From an uncultured Opitutaceae bacterium (lineage in GTDB: Bacteria > Verrucomicrobiota > Verrucomicrobiia > Opitutales > Opitutaceae): a stretch of 64,000 bases of DNA. Below, one piece after another: positions 1-11,291 of this stretch (position 1 is the stretch's first letter; every line of letters begins with the position of its first letter). The DNA lies in assembly GCA_903919205.1 (NCBI GenBank), contig CAIXHE010000149.1, positions 22,201 through 86,200 on the forward strand, in the 5' to 3' direction. A model generated the notes under the pieces. That model was not told where the DNA came from. It did not search any database and was given only the letters and a program-made list of their open reading frames with translations. The translations under genes were made by a program, and so were the position numbers.

Positions 1-498
1 ATCGTGGGAGCGGTGACCTGCAACCATGACTTCGGGTCGCTGGGCGCCGGGTACGCGATGGAGTACTTCGGGGCGGAGGGCCCCCTCGGCGATTCCTCGC
101 CGATCCTCTATCCCGCCGAGCCCCGGCTCCTGGCCGCCGCCCAGCGCGCCCTTGGGCGCCACACCCCGGAGGTCGCCTTCCACCAAACCCCCGCCTACCT
201 GCCCCTCGTGCGCGTCGGCCGCCTGACGGCAGGCGACCAGTTCGGGATCACCGACGAGCGCATCGCGGACATCCGCAAGCAGCTGCAGCCCGACCTCATG
301 GAGATGGAGAGCGGCACCGCCGCCCAGGTATGCTGGTACCTGCGGACGCCCTTCATCTGCATCCGCAGCGGAAGCAACCGAACCCAGAACTCGCCCGACA
401 ACGATTACCAGACCCTCTCGCCCTTTGCCGCACGGCAGGCCGCCCTCTTCACCGTCTCGCTCGTTGGCGAGCTGGCGGGCCGGAAGGCCCCGCGATGA
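1..498 (+). CDS. 5'-truncated MTA/SAH-nucleosidase-like protein
   Basis: C-terminal part of a purine nucleoside phosphorylase/nucleosidase-fold protein; the frame is open to the window edge, so the true start lies upstream. The stretch MEMESGTAAQVCW followed by TPFICIRSGSN matches the family signature in which a Met-Glu pair binds the ribose 2' and 3' hydroxyls, just before the core strand that ends in R-S. Members cleave the glycosidic bond of methylthioadenosine, S-adenosylhomocysteine or related nucleosides in the cytoplasm. The gene overlaps the next one by ATGA, and that neighbour is a nucleobase permease, so a joint purine-salvage role is likely. The exact substrate cannot be read from the sequence; other members of the fold, including phosphorylases, are possible. 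Confidence 0.75.
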   Translation: MVGAVTCNHDFGSLGAGYAMEYFGAEGPLGDSSPILYPAEPRLLAAAQRALGRHTPEVAFHQTPAYLPLVRVGRLTAGDQFGITDERIADIRKQLQPDLMEMESGTAAQVCWYLRTPFICIRSGSNRTQNSPDNDYQTLSPFAARQAALFTVSLVGELAGRKAPR

Positions 499-2111
499 AG
501 CTGTTCTGCAGGGGCGACGCCGACGGCCTGTGCGCCGTGGCCCTGGACAACATCGTCCAGCTGCTGCTGATCCCGGGCCTGTGCATCAGCGTCCTAGGGT
601 TCCGACCCGAGGTCGTCTACGGCCACATCCTCCCGGGCGTCGCCGTGTCCTACCTGGTCGGCAACCTCTTCTATGCCTGGCAGGCGCACCGCCTCGCCAA
701 GCGCGAGAACCGCACCGACGTGTGCGCCCTGCCGTTCGGGCTCAACACCCCGGCGCTGATCGCCTTCGTCTTCCTCGTGATGGCGCCGGCCAAGCAGATC
801 GCGATCGCGCGCGGCGTCGCCGACCCCGACACCATGGCCTGGCGGATCGGTCTCGTCGCCTGCGTGGGCAGCGGGCTGATCGAATTCTCGGGCGCGTTCA
901 TCGCGCGCAGGATCCTCGCCGCCACGCCTCGCGCGGCGCTCCTCGCGTCGCTCTCGGGCGCCGGCCTCGCGTTCCTCTCCATGAACTTCCTGTTCGGGAC
1001 GTTCGCGCACCCGGTCGTCGGCTTCGTGACGCTCGGGCTCGTCCTCCTCTTCTACTTCGGCAAGGTGAAGCCGCGCGGGGGCATCCCCGCCGCGCTCGTG
1101 GTCCTCTCGGTCGGCACCGCGCTCTCGTGGGCCACTCACCTCGCCCCCGTCGGCGCGCTCACCCTCGGCGACGTCGGCTGGCGGGCCCCCGTGCCGGTGC
1201 TCTACGACCTCTGGAGGGGGCTCACCAGCGGCGACATCCTCCCCTACCTCTCGGTGATCCTGCCCATGGGCCTCCTCAACCTTCTCGCCTCGCTCCAGTG
1301 CATCGAGTCGGCCTCGGCGGCCGGGGACACCTACTCGCCCCGATCCTCCCTCATGGTGAACGGTCTCGGCACGTTCGCGGCCGCCTGCTTCGGCTCGCCG
1401 TTCCCGACCTCGATCTACATCGGCCACCCCGCATGGAAGCGGATGGGCGCCCGTGCCGGCTACTCCACCGCCAACGGCATCCTGATCACGCTCGTCTGCC
1501 TGACCGGTGCCATGTCCCCGATCGCCTGGGCGGTCCCCGCCGACGCCGGCATGGCGATCATCATCTGGATCGGCTTCATCATCACGATCCAGGCCTTCGA
1601 GGCCACGCCCCAGCGCCACTGGCCCGCGGTCGTGATGGGCATGGTGCCCGTCATCCTCGGCTGGATCACCTACTGCATGAAGAACGCAGCCCGCTTCGCG
1701 GGCGCCGGCGCGCCGGGCGGCCCCGTGTTCGGGCCCCGCCTCCTGGCCGTGTTCCACGAGGGCGGCGTGCCGGTCGAGGGCGGATTCGCGCTCGAGCAGG
1801 GCACGTTCGTCTGCTCGCTGATCTTCGCCACGATCACGGTGATGATCATCGACCGGCGGCTGGTCACGGCCGCGCTGTGGGCCCTCGCCGCCTCGGCCCT
1901 CAGCCTCCTCGGCTTCCTCCACGCCTGGCGCTACGAGCCCTCGGACACCGTGGGCTCCATGCCGCTCGTCGACTGGCTGGTCGGGGCGCCCCACGCCGCC
2001 GGCGCCCTCTTCCCGGCCCTTCCGTTCGCGGTGGCCTACGCGGCCTTCGCGGCGATCCTCCTCTTCGCGCGGTTCTTCACGGTGGAGGACACCGCGGCCT
2101 CGGAGGCCTGA
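495..2111 (+). CDS. NCS2 family nucleobase permease (AzgA-like)
   Basis: A 538-residue integral membrane protein. I place the start at the ATG overlapping the upstream stop (ATGA), not at the longer track ORF, because the extra N-terminus is out-of-frame translation of the previous gene. Twelve or more hydrophobic segments run through the protein. The early motif ALPFGLNTPALIAF resembles the substrate-gating region of the AzgA-like NCS2 transporters for adenine, guanine, hypoxanthine or xanthine, and the GSPFPTSIYIGHPAWK segment resembles the second conserved block. Such proteins import bases with protons or sodium. Coupling to the upstream nucleosidase suggests base uptake or recycling. The specific base is not determinable here. 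Confidence 0.82.
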   Translation: MKLFCRGDADGLCAVALDNIVQLLLIPGLCISVLGFRPEVVYGHILPGVAVSYLVGNLFYAWQAHRLAKRENRTDVCALPFGLNTPALIAFVFLVMAPAKQIAIARGVADPDTMAWRIGLVACVGSGLIEFSGAFIARRILAATPRAALLASLSGAGLAFLSMNFLFGTFAHPVVGFVTLGLVLLFYFGKVKPRGGIPAALVVLSVGTALSWATHLAPVGALTLGDVGWRAPVPVLYDLWRGLTSGDILPYLSVILPMGLLNLLASLQCIESASAAGDTYSPRSSLMVNGLGTFAAACFGSPFPTSIYIGHPAWKRMGARAGYSTANGILITLVCLTGAMSPIAWAVPADAGMAIIIWIGFIITIQAFEATPQRHWPAVVMGMVPVILGWITYCMKNAARFAGAGAPGGPVFGPRLLAVFHEGGVPVEGGFALEQGTFVCSLIFATITVMIIDRRLVTAALWALAASALSLLGFLHAWRYEPSDTVGSMPLVDWLVGAPHAAGALFPALPFAVAYAAFAAILLFARFFTVEDTAASEA

Positions 2112-2126
2112 CCACGGTCTCAGGCC
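2105..2126. terminator. Convergent-gene hairpin built on two stop codons
   Basis: GGCCTGA and TCAGGCC form a perfect 7-bp stem with an 8-nt loop. The arms contain the TGA of the permease on one strand and the TGA of the DUF2062 gene on the other. There is no T-tract, so termination would be weak or Rho-assisted. This is seen in sequence; the function is inferred. Confidence 0.35.
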
Positions 2127-2629
2127 CTGCGGGACATCCGGGCCGCCGCCGACCGAAGGGCCGGCAGCACGGCCACGTAGACGAGCGGGATCCAGACGGG
2201 CGCCACGGCCACCCAGCCGAGGACGGCGTGCAGCACCGTGATCCCGAACTTCCTGAAGAAGTCGGCGGGATCGTGACCGAACAGGTCGATCATCGTGCGG
2301 ATGTTGAGCGGGGAGGGTGGCCCTCCGGCGAGCCGGTCGCCCAGGCGCACGAAGACGAGGATCATCGGCAGGTAGACCAGCGTGCAGAGCGCATTCACGC
2401 CCTGGATGATCGCCTGGTTGAGGCCGAGGGCCAGGCCCGCCACGCCGCACACGAGGGTCGCCGTGCCCAGGACGGGAAAAAGCCCGCAGGCGCTGCCCAC
2501 CGCCAGGGTGAGCGCGATCTTGCGCGGGGTGACCCCCTGGGTGAGCTGCCGTCGCACCGGTTCGACGATCCAGCGCGTCCAGAGGCCCCGCCTCGGGGTC
2601 GGAATGGGTGCGTCGGCGGGAGCAGTCAT
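2120..2629 (-). CDS. DUF2062 domain membrane protein
   Basis: A 169-residue protein starting at the ATG that gives MTAPADAP; the longer track ORF extends through the neighbouring gene and is unlikely. The body matches DUF2062: a basic N-terminal region, then TPRKIALTLAVGSACGLFPVLG, a second hydrophobic helix with LNQAIIQGVNALC, and a C-terminal hydrophobic hairpin. DUF2062 proteins are small inner-membrane proteins of unknown biochemical role. The gene lies 55 bp downstream of a DCC-family gene on the same strand and they may be co-transcribed. No catalytic residues are evident. Confidence 0.75.
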   Translation of the reverse strand: MTAPADAPIPTPRRGLWTRWIVEPVRRQLTQGVTPRKIALTLAVGSACGLFPVLGTATLVCGVAGLALGLNQAIIQGVNALCTLVYLPMILVFVRLGDRLAGGPPSPLNIRTMIDLFGHDPADFFRKFGITVLHAVLGWVAVAPVWIPLVYVAVLPALRSAAARMSRRA

Positions 2630-2684
2630 GATAGGTCGTACGAGCGGCGGCGCGGGCGGGGTGCATCCCTCCCGCCCGGGCGCC

Positions 2685-3113
2685 CTAGCATCCCAGGAAC
2701 CGGGACTGCCATTCGGGGCGCTTGAGCGGCCGGGGACGGTAGACCCCGAATACCGCGTAGCGGCTGCGCGCGATGGCCCAGTAGACCGCGTCGCGCAGGA
2801 CGCGCGGCACCCAGCGCAGCCATAGGGCGGCCCTCCACGCCCCCCCAAGGACGGCGATCGCCGCCAGGGCCCCGTCGGTGCGCAGGAGGTAGGCTCCCGG
2901 CCGGGCGGCGGCCCAGTCGGGCACGAACACCAGGCTCGAGAAGTCCGCCACCGGCAATCCCTGGGTCCTCAGGTAAGCCTGGGCTGGGGCGCTCTGCAGC
3001 GGCGCGAAGTGAAGGCGCCCCGCGCCGTCCCGGCGCAGGAGGAAGCGCACGACGCCGTTGCAAAGCCCGCATTCGCCGTCGTACAGGAGCACCGGTGTGG
3101 CTTCCTTGGACAT
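2685..3113 (-). CDS. DCC family thiol-disulfide oxidoreductase-like protein (DUF393)
   Basis: A 142-residue protein with the family-defining N-terminal motif LLYDGECGLCNG, in which D-G-x-C-x-x-C resembles a thioredoxin CxxC site. The length is typical for DUF393. The later segments SLVFVPDWAA and LLRTDGALAAI fit the family's conserved second half. Redox chemistry is presumed from the CxxC but unproven. It is followed by the DUF2062 gene and divergent from the acid-sugar kinase gene across a 120-bp spacer. Confidence 0.85.
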   Translation of the reverse strand: MSKEATPVLLYDGECGLCNGVVRFLLRRDGAGRLHFAPLQSAPAQAYLRTQGLPVADFSSLVFVPDWAAARPGAYLLRTDGALAAIAVLGGAWRAALWLRWVPRVLRDAVYWAIARSRYAVFGVYRPRPLKRPEWQSRFLGC

Positions 3114-3233
3114 GCCCCCAGCGTTCCACAGTTCACCCCGGGCGGCAACCCAAGGCGCGAGCCCGGCCCCGGCCGCCCGGCCACAGAATGGGGTGGCCTG
3201 CGCGGGCCCGGCACGCTAGGCCCTCGGCTCGCG

Positions 3234-4325
3234 ATGCCCGAGCTGCGACTCCTTGCCGATGACCTGACGGGGGCGCTGGACGCGGCCGCGCAGTTCGCGA
3301 CGGCCGCGCGCCCCCTTCCGGTGTTCCTCGGGCACCGTGTGCCCGGCGCGCTGCCCCGCGACTTCGCGATCGACCTGGCCACCCGCGAGCGCGACCCCGC
3401 GTCCTCCGCCGGGATCGTCCGGCTGCGGGCCGGCCTGCTGCAACCCGGCCGCGGCGCCATCGCCTTCTTCAAGGTCGACAGCCTGCTTCGGGGCCACCCC
3501 TCCCTCGATCTGGCGGCCGCCCTCGGGGCCGTGGGCGTCGCGCACTGCATCGTCGCCCCGGCGTTCCCCTTCCACGGGCGCGTGACGCGGGGAGGCCTGC
3601 AGCACGTGCTGCAGGCGGGCTCCGCGTCACGCGTGGGCGAGGACCTGTTCTCCACCCTGACCTCCATCGGGCTGCGCGTGCACAGGGCTCGCCCCGGGCA
3701 GGCGGTGCCCCACGGTGTCAGCCTCTGGGACGCGGAGACGGACGCGGACCTGCTGAGGATCGCCCGCTCGGGCCTTGAGCTGGCCGAGCCCGTCCTCTGG
3801 TGCGGCACCGCGGGCCTCGCCTCGGCGCTGGCCGGCGGCGCGGCGCCCACGTTCGGCCGCTGGGAGCGCCCGCTGCTCGGCGTCTTCGGCTCGGACCATC
3901 CGGTCACGGCCGGCCAACTGGCCGCCTGCGGCCAGGAGGTGCTCTCGTGCACCGACGCCGGTCCCGAGCTCTGCCGCCAGATCTCCCTCAGGCTCGAGTC
4001 CCCGGGCCTCTGCCTGCTGCGCTTCGACCTGCCCCGGGGCCTCGGCCGCACCGCGGCCGCCGAACGCATCGCTCGGGCCCTCTCCGAGGTCTCGCGCTTC
4101 GTGCGCACCCCGGCGAGTCTCCTCGTCTCGGGAGGCGAGACGCTCTCGGCGCTCTGCGGAGCGCTCGGCACCGATCACCTCTCCGTGCGGGGCCAGGCGC
4201 TGCCCGGCGTGCCCGTCTCCACCATGGCCGGGGGCCGCTGGGACGGGACCCGCGTACTTTCCAAGTCCGGGGCCTTCGGCGAGGAGCGGCTCGTGCGCTG
4301 GCTGGTCTCGCCCGAATCCCCCTGA
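3234..4325 (+). CDS. Four-carbon acid sugar kinase family protein (DUF1537)
   Basis: A 363-residue protein. The start is the ATG giving MPELRLLADDLTGALD, the classic N-terminus of OtnK/DtnK-type kinases, where the aspartates contact substrate. FFKVDSLLRGH (a K-x-DS-x-RG block) and the C-terminal SGGETLSALC (nucleotide-binding glycine motif) confirm the family. Such enzymes phosphorylate threonate, erythronate or related acid sugars at the expense of ATP. It is somewhat shorter than the roughly 400-residue family norm, losing mostly linker sequence. The usual partners (PdxA2-like dehydrogenase, aldolase) are not adjacent, so the pathway is unknown. Confidence 0.78.
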   Translation: MPELRLLADDLTGALDAAAQFATAARPLPVFLGHRVPGALPRDFAIDLATRERDPASSAGIVRLRAGLLQPGRGAIAFFKVDSLLRGHPSLDLAAALGAVGVAHCIVAPAFPFHGRVTRGGLQHVLQAGSASRVGEDLFSTLTSIGLRVHRARPGQAVPHGVSLWDAETDADLLRIARSGLELAEPVLWCGTAGLASALAGGAAPTFGRWERPLLGVFGSDHPVTAGQLAACGQEVLSCTDAGPELCRQISLRLESPGLCLLRFDLPRGLGRTAAAERIARALSEVSRFVRTPASLLVSGGETLSALCGALGTDHLSVRGQALPGVPVSTMAGGRWDGTRVLSKSGAFGEERLVRWLVSPESP

Positions 4326-4332
4326 GCGGCGC

Positions 4333-5640
4333 CTAGGCCGGGTCCCCGAAGTTCGCCCGGGCCTTGGCGTCGTCGAACTCCCCCTCCCAGCGCGCCACCA
4401 CGACGCTCGCCAGGCAGTTGCCCAACACGTTCACGGAGGTGCGCGCCATGTCGAGCAGGGCGTCGACGCCGAGGATCATCGCCGCGCCCTCGAGCGGAAG
4501 GCCGAAGGACTGCAGCGCGGCGACCAGGACCACGAGCGACGCGCGGGGGACCGCAGCGACGCCCTTCGAGGTCAGCATGAGCGTCAGCATCATCGTCACC
4601 TGCTGGCCGAGGCCGATGTGGACGCCGGTCGTCGTCTCGGCCGCCTGCGCCACGAAGACGGAGGCCACCGCGAGGTAGAGCGTCGAGCCGTCGAGGTTGA
4701 ACGTGTAGCCCGCCGGAAGCACGAAGCCCACGATCCCCCCGGGCACGCCCAGGCGCTCCATCAGGTCGAAGGCCTTGGGCAGCGCGGCCTCGCTGTTGGC
4801 GGTGGCGAACGCGATCGTGAACGGCTCGCGCGCCGCGCGGCAGAAGGGCCTGAGCGGCACCCGTGCGATCCAGATGACCGCGCCAAAGACGAGCGCGACG
4901 AAGACGACGAGGGCGGCGTAGAGCGTCAGCACCAGCTTGCCGAGGCCGAGGAGCGACGAAAGGCCCTGGTGGCCCACCGTCACGGCGATCGCTGCGCCCA
5001 CGCCGTAGGGCGCGAGCCTCATGATGATCCCCGCGAACTTGAACATCACCTGCGTGAGGCTCGCAAAGAAGGCGAGCACGGGCCGTCCCTGATCACCCGC
5101 CGCCAGGACCGCCATCGCGAAGATGACCGAGAACGTCACCACCTGCAGGACGTCGTTGCGCGCCATGGCGTCGATGACGCTGGTCGGGAAGATGTGCATC
5201 AGGGTCTCGGGGAGGGTGAGGGGCCTCGACTGGACCGCCGCACCCAGATTCGCGGCGGCGCCCGACAGCCGCACGCCGACGCCCGGGCCGAGGAGGTTCA
5301 CGGCGGCGAGGCCCACCGCCAGGGCGGCGGTCGTGACGACCTCGAAGTAGAGCAGCGTCTTCGCCCCGACCCGGCCGACCTTCTTCACGTCCCCGGTGCC
5401 TGCGATGCCCTGCACGATGCTCCCGAGGATCAGGGGGGCGATCATCAGCTTGATCAGGTGCAGGAACACGTCGCGCACGAGCTCGAGCCAGGTGTTCCAC
5501 GACGCCTGAAGGGCCGCCGGCTGGCCGTTCAGCCAGGCCCCCACCGCGCAGCCGGTCGCCAGGCCGATCACGATCTGCTGGGTCTGCGTGGGCCGAATCC
5601 TCGGGACGGATCGGGGCTCGGCCGTGCCAGGGGAAGCCAT
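4333..5640 (-). CDS. Dicarboxylate/amino acid:cation symporter (DAACS family)
   Basis: A 435-residue inner-membrane transporter of the GltP/DctA/SstT fold. It shows several N-terminal transmembrane helices, then the substrate-binding core ATANSEAALP (hairpin 1 region), the TM7 signature YTFNLDGSTLYLA (NxDG-type) and TSKGVAAVPRASLVVL (hairpin 2). These motifs place it with proton- or sodium-coupled C4-dicarboxylate, glutamate or neutral amino acid importers. The serine-rich stretch typical of hairpin 1 is altered (ATANS rather than STSSS), so the exact substrate is uncertain. It is convergent with the acid-sugar kinase gene, the two stops being 7 bp apart. Confidence 0.87.
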   Translation of the reverse strand: MASPGTAEPRSVPRIRPTQTQQIVIGLATGCAVGAWLNGQPAALQASWNTWLELVRDVFLHLIKLMIAPLILGSIVQGIAGTGDVKKVGRVGAKTLLYFEVVTTAALAVGLAAVNLLGPGVGVRLSGAAANLGAAVQSRPLTLPETLMHIFPTSVIDAMARNDVLQVVTFSVIFAMAVLAAGDQGRPVLAFFASLTQVMFKFAGIIMRLAPYGVGAAIAVTVGHQGLSSLLGLGKLVLTLYAALVVFVALVFGAVIWIARVPLRPFCRAAREPFTIAFATANSEAALPKAFDLMERLGVPGGIVGFVLPAGYTFNLDGSTLYLAVASVFVAQAAETTTGVHIGLGQQVTMMLTLMLTSKGVAAVPRASLVVLVAALQSFGLPLEGAAMILGVDALLDMARTSVNVLGNCLASVVVARWEGEFDDAKARANFGDPA

Positions 5641-5704
5641 CCCCGTTTGTTTCAGCGGCCGGCCCCCGCGCCAAGCCTGAAGACCGGGCGCCGCCCAAAA
5701 GCCG

Positions 5705-9006
<3,302 letters not shown>

Positions 9007-9010
<4 letters not shown>

Positions 9011-10203
9011 GGCGCGGCCTCGCTTTCCGCGAGGGCCTTCAGGCCCGACCAGTCCAACGGCACGAACCGGCCCCCCTGCATGATCGTGGGCCACACCCGG
9101 TGGCAGGCCTGGTGCTCGGAGGCCGTGATCTCGAGCTCCTGGCCGAGCCCGACATCGAACCTGCCGAGCGCCTCCAGGCCGGTGACGATCGACTCGCGGG
9201 TGGGCTCGCCGCGGATGTTCTCGAGCGCCCTCACGAGCACGCGCGCGGCGATGTAGCCCTCGAGGCTGGTGAAGCCGGGCGCGGCCCCGGGGTCGCGCAG
9301 CTTCAGGTCCGACTGGAATTCCGCCACCAGCGGGACCCCCACGTCGAAGGGATGCGGGACCACCTGGGTGATCACGACGCGGGCGTCGGTCTTGCCGAGG
9401 GCGGCGGCCAGAGGCGCCGCCCCGACAAACGAGACGTTCATGAACAGGGGGTTGAAGCCGGAGTCCCGGCAGAGGCGGATGAACTTCGCGCAGGGCCCGT
9501 AGGTCCCGACCATCACGACCGCGCGGGGCGTGTGCGGGGCGAGCAGAAGGTTCGCGACCGCGTCCTCGACTGCGAGCGTGTTGCGCTTGTACTTCACGCG
9601 CACGACCGAGGCCTCGTCCTTGAGCCCGTGGCGCCGGAGCGCGGCCATGACGCCCCTGAAGCCAGAGTCGCCGTAACCGTCGCTCTGCGTGAAGAAGGCG
9701 ATGTCCTCTGGTGCGAGGCCGCCCTTGTCGATCAGGGCGTCGATCATCGCCGTTCCCTCCTCCGAGTAGCTGGCCCGGAAGTTGATCACGTAGCGCTCAG
9801 GCGGGCTGTTGCGAAGGACATCGGAGCCGCTGTAGCCGGCGAAGAACAGCGTGTGCGCCGCCTGCGCGATCGGCACCGCGGCGATCGCCGTCGGCGTGCC
9901 GACGTTGCCGATCACCGCGAGCACCTGGTCCTTCTCGATCAACTCGCGCATGTTAGGGACGGTGCGTGTGGGCTCGTAGCCGTCGTCGAGTGTGATCAGG
10001 CGCAGCCTGCGCCCGTGCACGCCCCCGGAACGGTTGGCCCGCTCCAGTCCCGCCTCCACCCCGAGGCGCATCCCTTCGCCTAGGTCCGATGCCGAACCCG
10101 TGAGGACGGTGGACATCCCCAGCAGGAGCTCGGGCGCGTCCGCCCGCGCCCCGAACGGCGTGGCTGCCAGAAGGGCGGCCAGGGCAAACCTTGCCCCCCT
10201 CAT
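9007..10203 (-). CDS. Type 1 periplasmic ligand-binding protein (LivJ-like)
   Basis: A 398-residue protein. The chosen ATG gives MRGARFALAALLAA...ARA, a good Sec signal peptide of about 22 residues; the longer track start adds 23 non-signal residues. The mature part has the branched-chain amino acid binding fold: TVLTGSASDLGEGMRLGVEAGL near the N-terminus, GGVHGRRLRLITLDDGYEP, VLAVIGNVGTPTA and the hinge-region FFTQSDGYGDSG. No ABC permease or ATPase lies nearby. Instead the stop overlaps the start of a hybrid sensor kinase, so a LuxP-like role in signalling rather than import is the likeliest reading. The ligand is unknown. Confidence 0.85.
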
Positions 10204-10413
10204 GGAGCGTCCTCCAGGCGCGTGCGGTGCCCGCGCGCATGCCTCGGCAGGCGCGTTTGGATGCGCTGGCATCGGTCGCGGACGGTCATGGGAAGGGCTT
10301 CCGGGAAGTCCTCTGGGGAGTGCCCGGTTGCAGCTTGTATCGGCGGATCAGGGGGGTTCTTGAGACCCCATCCGGTGCGGTTGCCGCCCAGGCCAGCCGT
10401 TCATCTTCAAGAA

Positions 10414-10430
10414 TCTAATGATTAATTAGA
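10414..10430. promoter_or_regulatory. AT-rich palindrome upstream of the binding-protein/kinase unit
   Basis: TCTAAT-GATTA-ATTAGA: perfect 6-bp arms in an AT-rich patch within a 275-bp non-coding spacer (10204-10478) of otherwise GC-rich DNA. It sits about 210 bp upstream of the binding-protein start and 50 bp past the M50 stop, so it is a candidate operator or promoter element for the sensory unit. A nearby GGGTC/GACCC repeat (10443-10458) may end the M50 transcript but has no T-tract. The rest of the spacer shows nothing recognisable. Confidence 0.3.
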
Positions 10431-10478
10431 TAGGGAACCGGGGGGTCTTCCTTGACCCACGGGTATTTTCCCCGACTT

Positions 10479-11165
10479 TCAGGCGTAGAGGAGATGGGCC
10501 ACGACCCGCAGGAGCGGAATGAGGAGCGGCGGGATGACCCGCCAAGCCACCACCATTCCTGCCAGACGGAGCGCGGGATGCCTCATAATCTCCGCGTAGC
10601 GCTGGGCCGCGCCCGGGGACAGCAGCAGGAGGGGGGCGCTGCTGCCGTCGAGCGGTGGCAGCGGGACCATGTTGAACAGGCACAGCAGCACGTTGAGCGA
10701 AAGGAGGATGCTCAGCAGGCTCGCCAGGAGGGCGATCGGGCTGCCGGCTGCACCGACGGCCAGAGTCGAAACCGTCATCCGGTAGGGCGGCCCCACGAGC
10801 CCCGACTCGTAGCCAAGCCTGATCAGCAGCCCCGCTGAGATGGCCAGCACCAGGTTCGTGGCGGGTCCCGCGAGGGCCATGAGTGCCGCGCGCTTCGGGT
10901 ACTCGCGCGCCCAGGAGACGCTGTAGGGCGCGCTGGCCCAGCCGATGATCCAGCCGCCGGAGAGCCAGGAAAGGATGGGAACCAGCACCATTCCCATGGG
11001 CTCCCTGCGGATGTGGGGCACCGGGTTGAGGGTCACCTGGCCGCCGCGAGCTGCAGTCGGGTCCCCCAGGCGCAGGGCGGACCACGCATGCGCAGCCTCG
11101 TGGCAGACGGTGGAGAACAGGAAGGCACCGTACCACAGGCAGCCGCTCAGGAGGTCGTGATCCAC
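10479..11165 (-). CDS. M50 family site-2 protease-like membrane metalloprotease
   Basis: A 228-residue multi-pass membrane protein. HEAAH near residues 23-27 is the zinc-binding HExxH inside a hydrophobic helix, and NMVPLPPLDGS near 175-185 is the third-ligand region (NPxxD/LDG type) of the family. This is the short M50 form without PDZ or CBS domains. Such proteases cut transmembrane helices, often of anti-sigma factors or membrane regulators. No obvious substrate gene is adjacent. It is divergent from the DUF2911/thiol operon across a 126-bp spacer. Confidence 0.83.
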   Translation of the reverse strand: MDHDLLSGCLWYGAFLFSTVCHEAAHAWSALRLGDPTAARGGQVTLNPVPHIRREPMGMVLVPILSWLSGGWIIGWASAPYSVSWAREYPKRAALMALAGPATNLVLAISAGLLIRLGYESGLVGPPYRMTVSTLAVGAAGSPIALLASLLSILLSLNVLLCLFNMVPLPPLDGSSAPLLLLSPGAAQRYAEIMRHPALRLAGMVVAWRVIPPLLIPLLRVVAHLLYA

Positions 11166-11195
11166 AAGCGACCCCTATCGGCGGGCCCCTTCGTT

Positions 11196-11233
11196 GGCAA
11201 ATCTTGCCGATTGACCAACCCTTGCTTAGGGTT
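11196..11233. promoter_or_regulatory. Two short palindromes in the divergent M50/DUF2911 spacer
   Basis: GGCAA-ATC-TTGCC (11196-11208) and AACCCT-TGCTT-AGGGTT (11217-11233) are stacked within 40 bp, midway between two divergent genes, with a TTGACC (-35-like) between them. They are candidate operator sites for the thiol-locus operon. No convincing -10 was found, and the function is inferred from position only. Confidence 0.28.
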
Positions 11234-11291
11234 CCGGTCCTGTCAGCCCCGCCCAAGAGATCCACGCGACCACGCGAATCCAGCCCTCCCC

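Noticed and set aside
594-2666. 690-codon minus-strand ORF opposite the NCS2 permease
   Set aside because: Low-complexity Arg/Gly/Asp/His-rich translation typical of antisense frames in GC-rich DNA. The plus-strand permease has clear family motifs.
425-2725. 766-codon plus-strand ORF
   Set aside because: Shadow frame of the permease, rich in Arg/Pro/His with no motifs, and running through the DUF2062 gene on the other strand.
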